From NCBI GenBank assembly GCA_964023275.1, contig OZ029918.1, forward strand, positions 36,611,063 to 36,675,062: a DNA stretch of 64,000 bases, read 5' to 3'. The notes beneath the pieces are model-generated. The model saw only the letters and a list, made by a program, of their open reading frames with translations, was not told the DNA's origin and did not search any database. Position 1 is the stretch's first letter. Each line of letters opens with the position of its first letter. The DNA comes from Norana najaformis. Taxonomy: Eukaryota > Annelida > Clitellata > Crassiclitellata > Hormogastridae. Positions 49,375 to 61,000 of the stretch are shown piece after piece. The translations under genes were made by a program, and so were the position numbers.

Positions 49375-49725
49375 ACTGTGGCGTGATGTAACGGAACGTA
49401 CATGTTAATGTAAAGTTTCGAAATTGTCAGCGCCACACAAAAGCCCCGTCCGCTGTATAAACTCAAGTCCGCAAGAAAGACCGTCTAAGGGAGATAAGAT
49501 TAAGACGCCTTCGCCTTATCTCATTGCAGGTTCATTTCCAAACACCATCCACCACTTGACTGCCAGCCTGACTCTTGGATCTTGACCCGGAACCGAACCC
49601 TTCCCGCTTATCGAATTACTTTGACTGAACGCCTGTGAATAAGCTGGTTCCTGCGACATATCCTTCGATGGGCGCTATAGAAATCCCGAGCTTGTGAGAT
49701 GAAGCGCAGAACGGAAGGATCATAA
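49375..49725 (+). repeat. Composite 0.36-kb repeat, copy 2
   Basis: Near-identical to 28169-28529 from ACTGTGGCGTGATGTAACGG to GAACGGAAGGATCATAA. The GATTACGATTATGATT tail of copy 1 is reduced to GATG here. Sequence from 49726 to 50540 shows no supportable exon or repeat. Confidence 0.85.
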
Positions 49726-50539
49726 GAACCCAGCAAAGCGAACAGGTTGGGCATCCAGGAACCTAGGGCCAAGCTACAGAAAAAGATCCATGAATGCATT
49801 GTAATCTGTGATGTAAGCCCAACGCATGTTATACAAGTTGCAATGTAATCTGCATAGCTGATATAGCGCCACAATTTAAAACATAGGCAAGCAAAATGCC
49901 ACTGAACAACGTAACCCTACCAGTGTTGAAATGCCGCGAACTGGGACGAAACGCCCAACAAAGAACAGACGGGAAGATTCGCAGATACAAGCAGACGTCA
50001 CCCGGCCTTTCAGAGCAGACGACAGAGTTCTTTCAGCAGACGACACCAGCCAAACTCTGAGCAAACGCCACCAACCGTCGCCAGCATTAAATAGTGTCGC
50101 AAGATGGCGTCGTCTGCTTATGTAGCGCATTAACTTCGCCCATCACGCCCAATTTCCGCGGTTAAATTTTTGCTGGCAAAGTATTTCCAGCTTAGCAGGG
50201 AAGATGAGCTCGCGATCCACAAATCCTCTCACTCCGTCCAACTTGGCTCCTCATTTCAGACATAATCCCACGTAGAGGATCAACTTAGATAAACAAGGAA
50301 GAGTTTGACGAAATTGACGCCAGGCGGAGCTGCATAGCACATATAGCTAAACACACAGCCGAACCTCCTTCCTTAAAAATTCTGATGATCAGTTTTGCGG
50401 ACGGGAGATCGATGACCTGCAGGGAATTTGATTTTGACACGGATTAAAATTCGCTGCATCACGATAAGTAGTCCAGCGTTCGTCTGCTTTAAAACCTAAA
50501 ATTACCTGCATAAATTATCAGGTATATGACATTCATGGG

Positions 50540-50714
<175 letters not shown>

Positions 50715-51095
50715 CAGGGTGGCGCAAAAAAAACCGGACTAGTGACATTTGGGTTTGGCATTTAATATAACATTGAATGAACTGTAAAATTTCAGAATGT
50801 TTTGAATGCGTAAGAAATTTCAGTCAAAGTGATGTTCAATATGTCCTCCGTTTGCTGCGATAACCAATGATAATCGCTTGCGAAACTGTCCAATAGCCCG
50901 GTTGATAGTGTCCTCGCTGATTTCGTCCCAGTATGCGGTCAGAACTTCTTTCAAATGTTCAATATCTCGAATTCTCTGCCTTTACACAAGCTGCTGAAGC
51001 ACTCCCCAGATCGAATAGTCTACGGTATTCAAATCCGGACTGTTCGGTGGCCAATTTTCTGGTTCAATAAAGTCCGGAACGTGAGCAGTGAGAAA
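50715..51095 (-). pseudogene. Decayed mariner/Tc1-type transposase, 3' part
   Basis: The element end is CAGGGTGGCGCAAAAAAAAC at 50715 beside TA sequence, as expected for a mariner/Tc1 element duplicating TA. The minus strand reads the end of a DDE transposase: WPPNSPDLNTVDYSIWG, then an in-frame stop, then RQRIRDIEHLKEVL and FRKRLSLVIAANGGHIEHHF. PDLN followed by D/Y and the GGHIEH end are typical of mariner-like transposases. The 5' part is missing: at about 51095 a SINE head begins. It is inactive because of the internal stop and truncation. Confidence 0.85.
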
Positions 51096-51365
51096 AGAGT
51101 TAGTCCATTGGTTAGCATGCTGGATTGCCAATCGTGAGATCGGGGGTTCAAATCCTCGCCAGGGCAGAAATTTGTTTCGAGATTTCTGTTCCACATGCGC
51201 CCCCTAGCTAACTTAGCTGTAACGAGTACACTGACCGTACACTGTTGGTAGAAGATCAGGCGGCGAAGGAGAGGACTGGATATCCGTCCTCTTATACTGA
51301 GGCCAAGAAATATGAAGTCGCTAACACTTTGTAGTTGCCACTGAGGTACCAACGCGACAGTAAAT
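51096..51365 (+). mobile_element. tRNA-derived SINE next to the mariner remnant
   Basis: Head GTCCATTGGTTAGCATGCTG with box B GGTTCAAATCC (51147-51157), then CAGGGCAGAAATTTGTTTCG, GCCCCCTAGCTAACTTAGC and GATATCCGTCCTCTTATACT. Part of its body (CGCCCCCTAGCGAATTCAGC) recurs near 56968. A (TG)n-like tract follows at 51365-51415. Confidence 0.75.
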
Positions 51366-51774
51366 GCAGGCCCGTGTGTGTTTGCGTGTGTGTGTTTGGA
51401 TGCGTGTTTGTAATTAGCTAAGGCCCTATGCGTCCTTGGCAGAAGCGATCGAGGATGGGTTTAGCGTAAAGCCGGTTTAATTTCCTCATGAGTGACATGG
51501 AACTTCCCTTTTGGTCACCGGTGTGACCATGGCTGTTAGATAAACCGTCAGCTAGAGCAATTTTACGGAGGTTAAGGCCCCTGTTCGCAAGGAGCGCTAT
51601 ACGCCTTCGTACTGTAATCGTAATATCCAGATTTCTTCAGCGGCCATATCTTCAGCGCACTCATTCTAGCTTAAATGGATAGGGGGCGCAAGCGGAACCT
51701 GGAATTTTGAAGCTTCTTTCGCGTGGTTGTGTAGCCCTACGGTTACCTACTCTAACGGCAGATCTTTTTCACAG

Positions 51775-51849
51775 AATCTTAAAAAATTTGCCGACACAAT
51801 ACAAGATGTGAACACGCCGCGCCGAAAACCCTCGTTCTGGGACTACACG
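51775..51849 (+). CDS. Orphan plus-strand exon, gene unknown
   Basis: A 75-bp segment lies between a strong acceptor (CTTTTTCACAG) and a strong donor (ACG|GTAAGA). Only the phase 0 frame is open, giving 25 residues: NLKKFADTIQDVNT then PRRKPSFWDYT. I do not recognise the protein. No partner exon was found on the plus strand on either side, between NPF and ARL13B, which both run on the minus strand. It may belong to a small plus-strand gene, an exon of a nested gene, or a chance structure. Sequence from 51850 to 52490 holds nothing else assignable. Confidence 0.45.
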
Positions 51850-52134
51850 GTAAGATAAGGAATGTTAAAATAACAAGGGAAAGCAATACATCCTTTATTT
51901 GGCGTCTTAATCCACAGGCGTCTAAAATTCACGGTCCTAATTTCCTACTCGAAGAACGGGTCTTCAAACTGTTGCAGGTTTCATGAAACTTGTGTATCAT
52001 GGCGTCGAAATGTTGCACATAGAACCGACTCCAGACTGTTCTGTTGATCTTTTGCACTGAAAAATAATTGATAAATCACACATGCAACTAAAAGCCGACA
52101 TATCAAAGAATTTAACCTTTATTCACCCTTTAGT

Positions 52135-52178
52135 GCAACTCTTGGTTTTTACGGGAAACTCAGGCCGCAGTATTTTGG
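52135..52178 (+). repeat. 44-bp direct repeat, copy 1
   Basis: GCAACTCTTGGTTTTTACGG to CGCAGTATTTTGG, identical to 52838-52881. Confidence 0.95.
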
Positions 52179-52489
52179 AAAAAATGAAGCTTTTGTCACT
52201 AGCAAAGACTGTCCCATACTATTCTCGTAGCAACCAAACTATTTTCTCCATCCAAGAATGCTGCGTCACAATTTCTTGCGACTAAATACTGGATTTGTTT
52301 CTCTGCCCGCATAGGTGTGCCATTCCACCGTTTCATGACCATATTCTGTTGTAAAAATTCTAACGACCTTAGCCAGTAGGACAGTAGTTCCGCAGTTTAA
52401 CGACAGCTTATGGCATCAAAGGCCGTTGCCGTCGCCCTCCTCCTTTATCCAGGCTTGGGACTGGCACTACCCCCAAGCAAGGAAGTGGC

Positions 52490-52675
52490 GGGGTTAGCCA
52501 GTAGGACAGAGCGCTTATTGCGGCGAGTACGGGTTCGAGCCTTCTCCACGAGACGTTTTCTGTGTAGGGACTTTGAGCAAGTCCTTCACTCACAATTGCT
52601 CAGCACCATCGACTGATGCTTAAACATTGGATAGTGGCGCTTAACAAATGCAGAAATAATAATAAATTTGTTGCC
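52490..52675 (+). mobile_element. tRNA-SINE family C
   Basis: GTTAGCCAGTAGGACAGAGC head, box B GGTTCGAGCC, GGGACTTTGAGCAAGTCCTT, then a CGACTGATGCTTAAACATTG tail and AATAATAATAAA. It lies downstream of the ARL13B exons found. Confidence 0.8.
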
Positions 52676-52837
52676 ATTTTTGATGTCATCAAAGTAAGCA
52701 CATAAGTAAGCAGCCCTTACTTGCATCTGACCAGTGCATTAATAATAACTGCTAACCAACCTTTTGTACTCATCAGCAAATCCAACTTGTTACGGAACTC
52801 TAGTGTGCCCCAAAATCGAATGGGGTTAGCAACTAGC

Positions 52838-52881
52838 GCAACTCTTGGTTTTTACGGGAAACTCAGGCCGCAGTATTTTGG
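52838..52881 (+). repeat. 44-bp direct repeat, copy 2
   Basis: Identical to 52135-52178, 703 bp apart. The flanks differ. Confidence 0.95.
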
Positions 52882-53035
52882 GTTCGAGCCCCTACCCAAA
52901 GATCTACACTGCCATTGATAACTGTTGTTTGGCCTCCTTCAAATGTGGAATAGGTTCATATACTGAAATGATAGTCGCTAACTCTTCGGATTTTGAAATA
53001 GTCAGTCAATTTAGCATGAAAATGCTTGTGGCAAC

Positions 53036-56000
53036 CTTGAAATAGTTATCGTCCAAAGGTCGAAAAGGGTTCTGAACTTTGACCTCTTCCTCGTCCTCTT
53101 CCTTGTTCTTCATCTGTCTAGAAAACGTTTAACAACAATTTTCATTGTTTTTAGAAGTCAGGTAGATGACAACGACTAAAAGCTGAGGCACCACTGGTTA
53201 CAACGACCACGCAGCTGGTGTCGAAGCACCCCCCCAACTTCCCTTACGGTAAAATTCCGTCTATACAACATGGTAAAATGCAATCCCCTACTTTTCAGTA
53301 AGTTACAGACTTAATAATAACTACAGAAGCCTCAACATAGCCTAAATAATTAGAGCACATAATAAATGTTTAGTTACCTTACTTTGCCTTATCTTACCAC
53401 TAAGGTAAGGTAAGAAGCCTTAGCTTTGCTGTGATCAGCCCATCTCTCTGGAATTACAATTACAATTCTCCACAATTACACTACACTACACATGCCCCAA
53501 ACCGCCTTACTATACTACATTCCTACCCTAACAGAAGGTACAGTGAAGGCCTGTGACCTTTGCTCCCTCATCCGTTGAACCCTTTCGCCCCTCTCTCGCT
53601 TTTCATTCTCTTCACGCTTTCGTTGCGCATCTGTATCGACCTTGACCCTAAGGTCAAGGTTCGTCCAATCAGCGTCGATGGCTTCCAGCAGCCACTGAAC
53701 TCCACCGAAAACCGACTCATCTGGTTTCTCGTTTTGTCGAGAGATGGCAGAACAACGGACCTAGAGCGGTAGAGAAACAAATCCAAGATTTAGTCACAAG
53801 AGATTCTGTAAGAGCATCCTAGCTGGAGAAATATGTCCCAAAACCTATTCATAAGAAATTGCAAAATGATAAATAAATTAATAATTCCATTATTAAATAC
53901 TGAGAAATTGCAAAACAAAATTTAAACAAAAAAATACTGGATAAAACACTTCACAGTGCCACAGCATCATCATCATCATTATCGTCGTCATCATCATTAT
54001 CGTCACCATCACCACCACCACCATCATCATCATCACCACCACCACCACATCATCATCACCATCATCATCACCATCACCACCACCACCATCATCATCATCA
54101 CCACCACCACCACATCATCATCATCATCATCATCGTCAGAACATTTCCTTAAGCTAACCACATAACACAGCGAATGTTATGAAGTTCCAGAGACTTATTT
54201 TTAGCCTCAGCAAGTGAGAATGGCTACCACGAGATCTACCACCAACGATGTATGGTCAATGTAGTGATTTTATATCTGAGTTTGCTAGGGGGCTCAAGTG
54301 GAGCAGAAATCCCGAAATATCTTCCTGCCCTGATGGGATTTGAACCCCAAATCTCTTGTTTGCCCATAACCATTTACCACACAAACCAACAGACTCACAA
54401 TTCGACAGAGGCACTTATGTTGATTGACAAGTTGCTCAAGTTGAAGAATATCACACAATTCGCTGTCATCTATGGCTCCTGGAATGTCCTGCTTGTTCGC
54501 TAAACTTCAACATAGACAACAGAACAACTATTTGTTTATCCAATGCATAAATCAACAAATAAATCCATTAATAAATAAAATAAACAAATTAATCAATCAA
54601 CCATTAAATGAAAATCAATGAATAAATATATTAATAAATATTAATGAATAAATACATGAATAAATATATAAATAAAACAATTAATTAATTAATCAACCAC
54701 TATATATCAATGAATAAATCCATTAAATAATAAATAAGCAAATTAATAAATAAATTAAACATTAAATAAAAGTCAATGAATAAATCCATTAATAAATAAA
54801 TACATAAAACAAATTAATTAATTAATCAGCCACTAAATAAATATCAATGAATAAATCCATTAATTAATAAATAAACAAATAAATTAATTAATCACTTAAA
54901 TAAAAATCAACAAATAAATCCACTATAATACTAAATTTCAAAAATGAATAAACCAATCAATCAATCAATCATTACACGAAAATCAATGAATAAAACGATT
55001 TATTGGGCAAACATTTGTTAATGCATCTGCAAAGTCTTGCCCATGACTTTTGTCAGTGACTTACATTAGCAAAGGCTTTCCTGCGACTCTTTCGTCAGTT
55101 ATGACAGCGACCAGGACCGACTTTGATTCTGAAAGTCGTTCTCTTGTGCCAGAGTCGACAACGAAGACCAGACCATGAACTTCTCCAAAGTAGTTTTTCC
55201 AGATGGCACGGATGCTTGGACCTCCACCAAGGTCGTACAGCGAAACTGTGTGATTGGACAGTGAAAATTCGAGGTTTGAGAAGCCGATGGTCGGAAATAC
55301 GTTATCATGAGGCTCTGTACTTTGATAAAAACAACACAGAAATTTCTTGAGTTACGACTGATATAATTGTCTAAATTCATTTTCAAACCCTGCTGCGCAT
55401 TTAAAACATAACGAGAACTGACTCTAACACTGCTCCATTTTTAAAATCTTTCAACTCAGGTTTTTCAACAGAGGTTTTGAATTTGACTGTAAACAATTGT
55501 GAAATTTGATTCTACAAGCACTGAGGTAGGCCTACCTGGCTGAGGGTTCTGGGGTCCGGACCTCCCTGAGGCCAAGATTATCAACGTTGGGATTCATGCA
55601 ATCTGATGTGATTATTTAGGTCCACATCCCCCAGATCAGTGACTACTGACTGTGCTCTGTAGATGGATACGAGTATCATACATTAAAGAGTATTTTCCAG
55701 GCAGATTTCATATATTTGATTCCTGGCCTGTTTCGTTTTGGCAAAATGTGTTTGCTTCTGGGTCTCCGCCTCGGACTCCATTGGTGGAGCTTACCAACAC
55801 GCCCCATATCCCCTAGTCGTTATTCATTAAGGTTTAATGACTTTGGCGCTCACTATCCCAGACCCCCTCATTTTTCATCCAGGTACTTAAAAAGTTGTGT
55901 ACACCACTGCCTAGAAGTAGATGAATATTGACCTCACCTCCTGCCAACACTTTGGCTACAACAGTTTTTCCAGCATTGTCAAGTCCAACCACGGCCACGG

Positions 56001-56414
56001 TAACTCTTCTGAAAAATACAATGATTAAACTGTTCCATCTGGCATTGTTTCAAGTCTGGCTAGCGTGTCACTGCTGCATGTAAAGTAATCCAACATGACA
56101 CTGAAATAATATAAATCAATTTACATAATCTGTATTTACTGGTGTGGACTGAAAGCTGATTCAGCGCAGTATTTTACTTTGGTGTCATTCTCTTGAGAAC
56201 CATCTCTTCTCCGATACGATAGCGGTCGTGATTTTCTTGTTGGTTTCTTACTATTTTGTGTGAGTCAGCCCAGTGTAAGACATAGCTGAACAATTAAGAA
56301 TTCGTAAAACACTGAAAAATATACCCGCCTTATGGGTGTCTCTACACCAACTTTACTTCTTCGCAGCCAAAACAAACAATTTCCATTTTTACAACATGAC
56401 CCGCAGTTCCCCAT
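53036..56414 (-). CDS. ARL13B: ARL13B ciliary small GTPase (3' end not found)
   Basis: ARL13B is a membrane-bound GTPase of the ciliary shaft, a GEF for ARL3, needed for cilium formation and Hedgehog signalling. Six minus-strand exons: 56357-56414, 55938-56003, 55065-55314, 54399-54504, 53558-53760 and 53036-53117, 255 codons in frame. Exon 1 codes MGNCGSCCKNGNCLFWLRR, with the Cys cluster expected for palmitoylation. P-loop GLDNAGKT is at 26-33, DLGGG at 69-73 (Gly replacing the catalytic Gln, as in ARL13B), NKQD at 128-131 and CSAIS at 163-167. A charged coiled coil (RKREENEKRERGE) follows, then NPFRPL as in the human protein. The exon 2 acceptor is read as AAGAG|TT to keep phase (RRITVAVVG); the earlier CAG at 56009 would break it. 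The proline-rich tail and RVxP ciliary targeting motif were not located and should lie between about 51 and 53 kb, or be absent. Confidence 0.93.
53345..53420. repeat. Short (CCTTA)n / (TAAGG)n inverted stretch
   Basis: TTACCTTACTTTGCC is followed by TAAGGTAAGGTAAG, an inverted pentamer pair in ARL13B intron 5. Confidence 0.7.
53965..54135. repeat. (CAT/CAC)n trinucleotide array in ARL13B intron 4
   Basis: CATCAT/CACCAC repeats with a duplicated block of about 62 bp (CACCACCACCATCATCATCA twice). His-rich frames are artefacts. Confidence 0.95.
54520..55000. repeat. AATAAATxAAT low-complexity array in ARL13B intron 3
   Basis: Tandem segments of about 60-65 bp (AATCAATGAATAAATCCATT, then AATAAATAAA) show a higher-order repeat on top of the AATA background. 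Confidence 0.85.
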
Positions 56415-56555
56415 CCTCAGGGAAAATCAATTCAGAAATAAAGACATTCCGTCTTTTTTCCGCGCACTGAAGTAATAACAAAAATAAAACATCTGTATTT
56501 CAGAAACTTAAGAATTTTATCTAAAGCACACCCTAAGACGCCGCCATTAGACAGC

Positions 56556-56568
56556 GTTGCATAGAAAC
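56556..56568 (-). promoter_or_regulatory. X-box-like RFX site in the ARL13B promoter
   Basis: Read in the gene's direction GTTTCTATGCAAC, an imperfect inverted repeat of the RFX X-box type. It is 142 bp before the ARL13B ATG, almost the same distance as in SAXO (135 bp). Confidence 0.6.
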
Positions 56569-56569
56569 G

Positions 56570-57690
56570 ATAGGCGCCCAGATGTTTTGTAGCGCTGTAA
56601 AATGATAAGTACGTAACGTGAACTAAAAACAGTCAAAATGATATAAAATTTCATGGTACGGCATTTTAAAATTGAAAGGGAGAAAGTCACAAAATATATG
56701 TGAAAGTGGGAAAAGGACAGTAGAAATCAAGGTTAAAGAGAACCAGAACTCACGCAACTAGGGAAAGAACCATGAAAATTAGGTAGAGCAGCTCCAAAAA
56801 AACGAATGACCAAAGAATCCGCGGTATTTTCGGGACATAAAAGTAGTCGACTGCTGTTGGGGACAAATAGACATAAGACGTACGTTTCAGGTATCGTATT
56901 CTAATTTATTTGTATATAGGCCTATCAATTGAATAGTCCGCAGTAGAAAGATATTTACGCTCTCCATTTGCGCCCCCTAGCGAATTCAGCAATAAAACTA
57001 ATATACTAACTGTACATTGTCAGTGGGAAAATGAAGCGGCACAGGACAGTACTGACCACTCAAAGATAAAGCTCTTCCAATAACAAGTTTAAAAAGAAGC
57101 TTACAGCTTACATGTTTAATAGGTCTGTGCATTCCTATCGATCTATAAATCATGTATTGCTCGATATTACTCGATAGGACTTTTTGGGGCGTTGTTAATA
57201 GCGGGCGTTATTAATGTCTGTTTAATAATAACTCGTTCCCATAAACACCGAGGGTTAGAAATAGAAATCGCCAGCACTTCACAACTATGGCTTGTCTGCA
57301 GGGAGTGGCTCAGGGTATTGATCTTCTAACCTAGTTATAGTCGTAGACTTTTGGATTACTTTGGATGATAGTTCCGTCTCAGCAGACACTATCAGAGCTT
57401 TTAAGAAGCTAAGGATTGGCTATTAAGATATTCCCGGTTAATTTGCAGTTGTTCTAACACAGATTACGTCTTCTGAACCACCTAAAACCCTTGTTATGCT
57501 GTGATGTCAATTGAAATACTCGTTAAAAGTGTCACTTAAGTGACACATTTGGGCAGCTGTTCCAATTTTAATCCAATGAAACTAGTAGAGCACACTTGGA
57601 GTCAACTGTCAGCTGTGGGACTCTTTTCTAGTAATCTATGTAAGCACAGTTTGCTTACTTACGAACTTTTTGTTCCTATTGAACTTTAAC
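56570..57690. other. Intergenic sequence between ARL13B and LRRC34
   Basis: ARL13B 5' flank, then unique sequence. 56965-57090 resembles the SINE body at 51190-51300 (CGCCCCCTAGCGAATTCAGC, GTACATTGTCAGTGG). 57145-57176 repeats CGAT-rich boxes (ATCGATCTATAAATC, CTCGATATTACTCGATAG). No exon is supported. Confidence 0.45.
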
Positions 57691-57699
57691 ATCATATAG

Positions 57700-57905
57700 G
57701 CCAGCATACATACATACACACATACATACATACATACATACACACACATACATACATAAATACATGGGTAGTTTTCACATGGGATTATTAGATTGGATAA
57801 TAACTGTAGACTCAAGATTTATACAACACCAAAGAATATCCAAGTAGCAGGAACCAGCTTATTCACAGGCGCCCAGTCAAAACAAAATCAATTGACAGGT
57901 AAGGT
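57700..57905. repeat. TACA repeat and LINE-derived 3' end
   Basis: TACA/CACA tetramers at 57704-57766, then a reverse GATTAC-tail module (57810-57895: GATTTATACAACACCAAAGA, CACAGGCGCCCAGTCAAAAC). Confidence 0.8.
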
Positions 57906-57968
57906 GACTTAGGTTGCTATCAGACTGTTATTACATTCGACTGTTATCATTTCCTGTTCATTCTGTTC

Positions 57969-57974
57969 TTTATT
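57969..57974 (-). terminator. LRRC34 polyadenylation signal
   Basis: AATAAA on the minus strand, 30 bases after the LRRC34 stop codon. Confidence 0.65.
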
Positions 57975-58004
57975 CTCTCTCCAAACTGACTGAAGACGAA
58001 GACG

Positions 58005-61000
58005 CTATTCAGCGACTATTTCCAAGGCCTGAACAAACTTGGCGAGCTCCGGCTGGGTGTACTCGCCATAGGCTGGGCCCCAGTAGTACCAGCAGCGAAG
58101 TCCGTTTGAGACCTTGGCCATCTGGACCTTTCCATCCACAGAGTATGGAAGGACGTCCGTGTTTTTTGGGTTCAAGCGACCGCTATCGACCAAGTTCTTG
58201 AATGCCTGAAAACAATTATAATAGTTACAACATGATGTTGCCAACATCTGATCTGGAAACTTCTGCAGCCCCATTATCACACTACACACAGCATCAACTG
58301 ATTGTCACTTCTAGCTAAAATTGCACTCCATATTAATAATATCAGCATTTTAATTTATATTATTATAATGGTTGCTATTATTTGTAGTAGTTGTTAATAA
58401 TAATAAACTTATTATTAATAATAATAATAACGTGACTCGCAAGCAGGGGCCCGGGAACCATGGCGCCAAAAGTGCCAATGCTCACACATGTTTTGGCTCT
58501 GTGATGCCGAAGCAAGAGCATGCTGACACAACGTTTTGGGCAACGGAGATATCTACCTATGCCACTGAACAAACATTAATACTACAAAAAATAATACAAT
58601 GATACATACTCTGATATTATGCCACAAATTAATTTTATCTGAACTTGGCTGAGGTTGGCTCACACAACTTTTAAACACTTCCCGGATCAAAGCTTGCAAG
58701 ACCTGACGAGATTTAGCCAACCCAGACATTTTAATTCTCCGTTTTTTATAAGTCCTGAGGAATCATAGGTACCTTAGTGTATAATAATAATAATAATAAT
58801 AATATTAGTAAATATAGTAATAATAATAATAGTAATAGTAATAATAATAATAATAATAGTAATAGTAATAATAATAATATTATTATTATTCCACCCAATG
58901 TACATATGATACCTCAGGAACATAAACTCAAACAGAAGCAAGTAATGGAACTGGAAATAAGTCCTCATCTGTCCCTGAATGCAACACCATTATTATTATT
59001 ATTATTGTTTGATATAGCAAATAATTTTCATGTGTTCTTAAATCAGCAGAATCTAGTAATTCATCAATCAAAGGTCACTTCTATAGCTGTAAACTGCATT
59101 CCACGATCGCAATCCTTTGGACAGAAAAGCATTACAGAAGTCATCAGATATGATCAGATCAGATTACATTACATTATGTTACACTGAATTACGTTGCTCG
59201 TAAATTGCGTAAGATCAGCTTACAATGCAACACGACTCCACCAGGTCGTTTCCCCAGATGTAGATTTCTGCAAGCGACGAGTTGAACTTAAGGGCATTTG
59301 CTACAGCACAGAGTCCACTGCCCGTTATCTCATTGCTGTTAATTCCGAGTCTGTGAAATTCAACTGGGGACATTTATACAGAGCCTTTTGATAATGTCAA
59401 AATTGTATTATGAGAAACTGTTAGTTACTCGAGTCTGTTCACTGTGTAACTACATACATTACATGCATGCATGCAAACAATTTGACCGCAAGGCTTGGGG
59501 TGAACAAGGCTTGTGCATGTGCTTGTATACAACGTTGTGCCTTATCAGAGGTTGGGTCATCCAGGTGGAATGGCCTCCCTCTTGAACTGTGTGTTCTTCT
59601 GGCCAGGAACACTACATGTACATTTCGTGAACACTTTAAACTGTTCTTTTGCACCAAGGCTGAGTTGGGAATGCCTCTGGGTGGGTACATATATTCCCAT
59701 TTCTCTCAACTTAAACACAACCCACCCTAACAGCTCCTTTTTCCCCTTCTCTCTCTGGTCTTCTGGCAACCGAACTTGGTTCTTGACACGGCATCTTTGG
59801 ACAACCCCAATGACTTGACGCAGCACTTGTGAAAAAGCTGGTGCTACGTGCTTAGCTTTTAAGTAGTGCTTTTGAAAATTGGAGTTTATGATTACAGTAT
59901 ATTGAGGGGTTCTATAAACGTTCTGCATGAATGGACGAAAATGCAAGCATGCACATATTTGTGAATCAGCCATGCACGACTAAATGCTTACGTTTCTAGG
60001 GTGGAGTTGTAAGTTCCGAGCGCCTCTGCAATGTACTGGGCTCCATCGTCACCAATTCTATTGAAGCCAAGGTCAAGGATTTTCAAGGCCGTGTCACGCT
60101 TGAGCAATTCGGCAATCTGTTTGGCACCGTCACGCGTGATTCGATTACTAGACCACACATGAAAGGAAATACAGCAAAGGCTAGGTGAGAATGTTCGGAA
60201 GGTAAACAAAGAAGGTAAAGCAATGAAGAAAAGGTATCTGTGATTAAGCCAATAAAGGTAAGATAACAAATGAAGACAAAATATTGAAGATAATGCAGTT
60301 GTGGACAAACTAGTACAGGTAGGGTAATGCAAGGCAAGGTTTATGTATCTTAAATAAGAGACAGACAGGCTGAACCAGTGGGGAGCAGACTTCCATTCAG
60401 GAGTATGGGAAAATGTATGGGAGAATGTGAGAAAAAAGTACAGGAAAATGTACGGAGAAATTTAAGAGAAAATGTATGGAAAAATTTATGAGAATATGCA
60501 TGGGAAAACGTAGGAAAAAAGTATGGAAAATATATGGGAAAATGTATGGGAAAACGTGTCCGTAACAGACCCAGTGCCCTACTGGATAGACTACCATAAC
60601 GGACACTAGGCCACAATGCTGCATAAGAATGAGGCTACAGCATAATTTACAAACAACGAGAGGTACCAGCTGAGATTTAAGTAGGTCAGAGTGTAGTTTG
60701 AAACCAGGTTCTCCGCCAAACGTGTTGCACCAAAATCCCTCGCATCATGCTTCATTAAGTGCAGTTCCTGTAACGTGTTGTTAACCTAGAAACAACATCA
60801 TCTTATTAATTAACAGTCTTTTAAATTAAGCACGGTCCCTGGTCCACATCTAGAAAAGGCAACATATAACGGCGCCATCTTGCTAATAATATGAAAACCA
60901 AAGGTTGTAGCTAATGACAAGCATCAAGGCATTTTCTATAACAGGAACATTTTGCCAAACTGGCATGCAAGAAATCCTTACAAAATCTTACCTTAAATTA

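Noticed and set aside
49931..50125. 64-codon basic plus-strand frame (starts MPRTGTKRPTKNRR)
   Set aside because: No splice sites, no family, no supporting context; could be chance.
53956..54165. His-rich protein frame
   Set aside because: CAT/CAC trinucleotide repeat in an ARL13B intron.
56178..56203. Alternative first exon of ARL13B (MVLKRMTP)
   Set aside because: It matches the phase of the first CAG acceptor, but lacks the Cys cluster. The exon at 56357-56414 fits the family far better.
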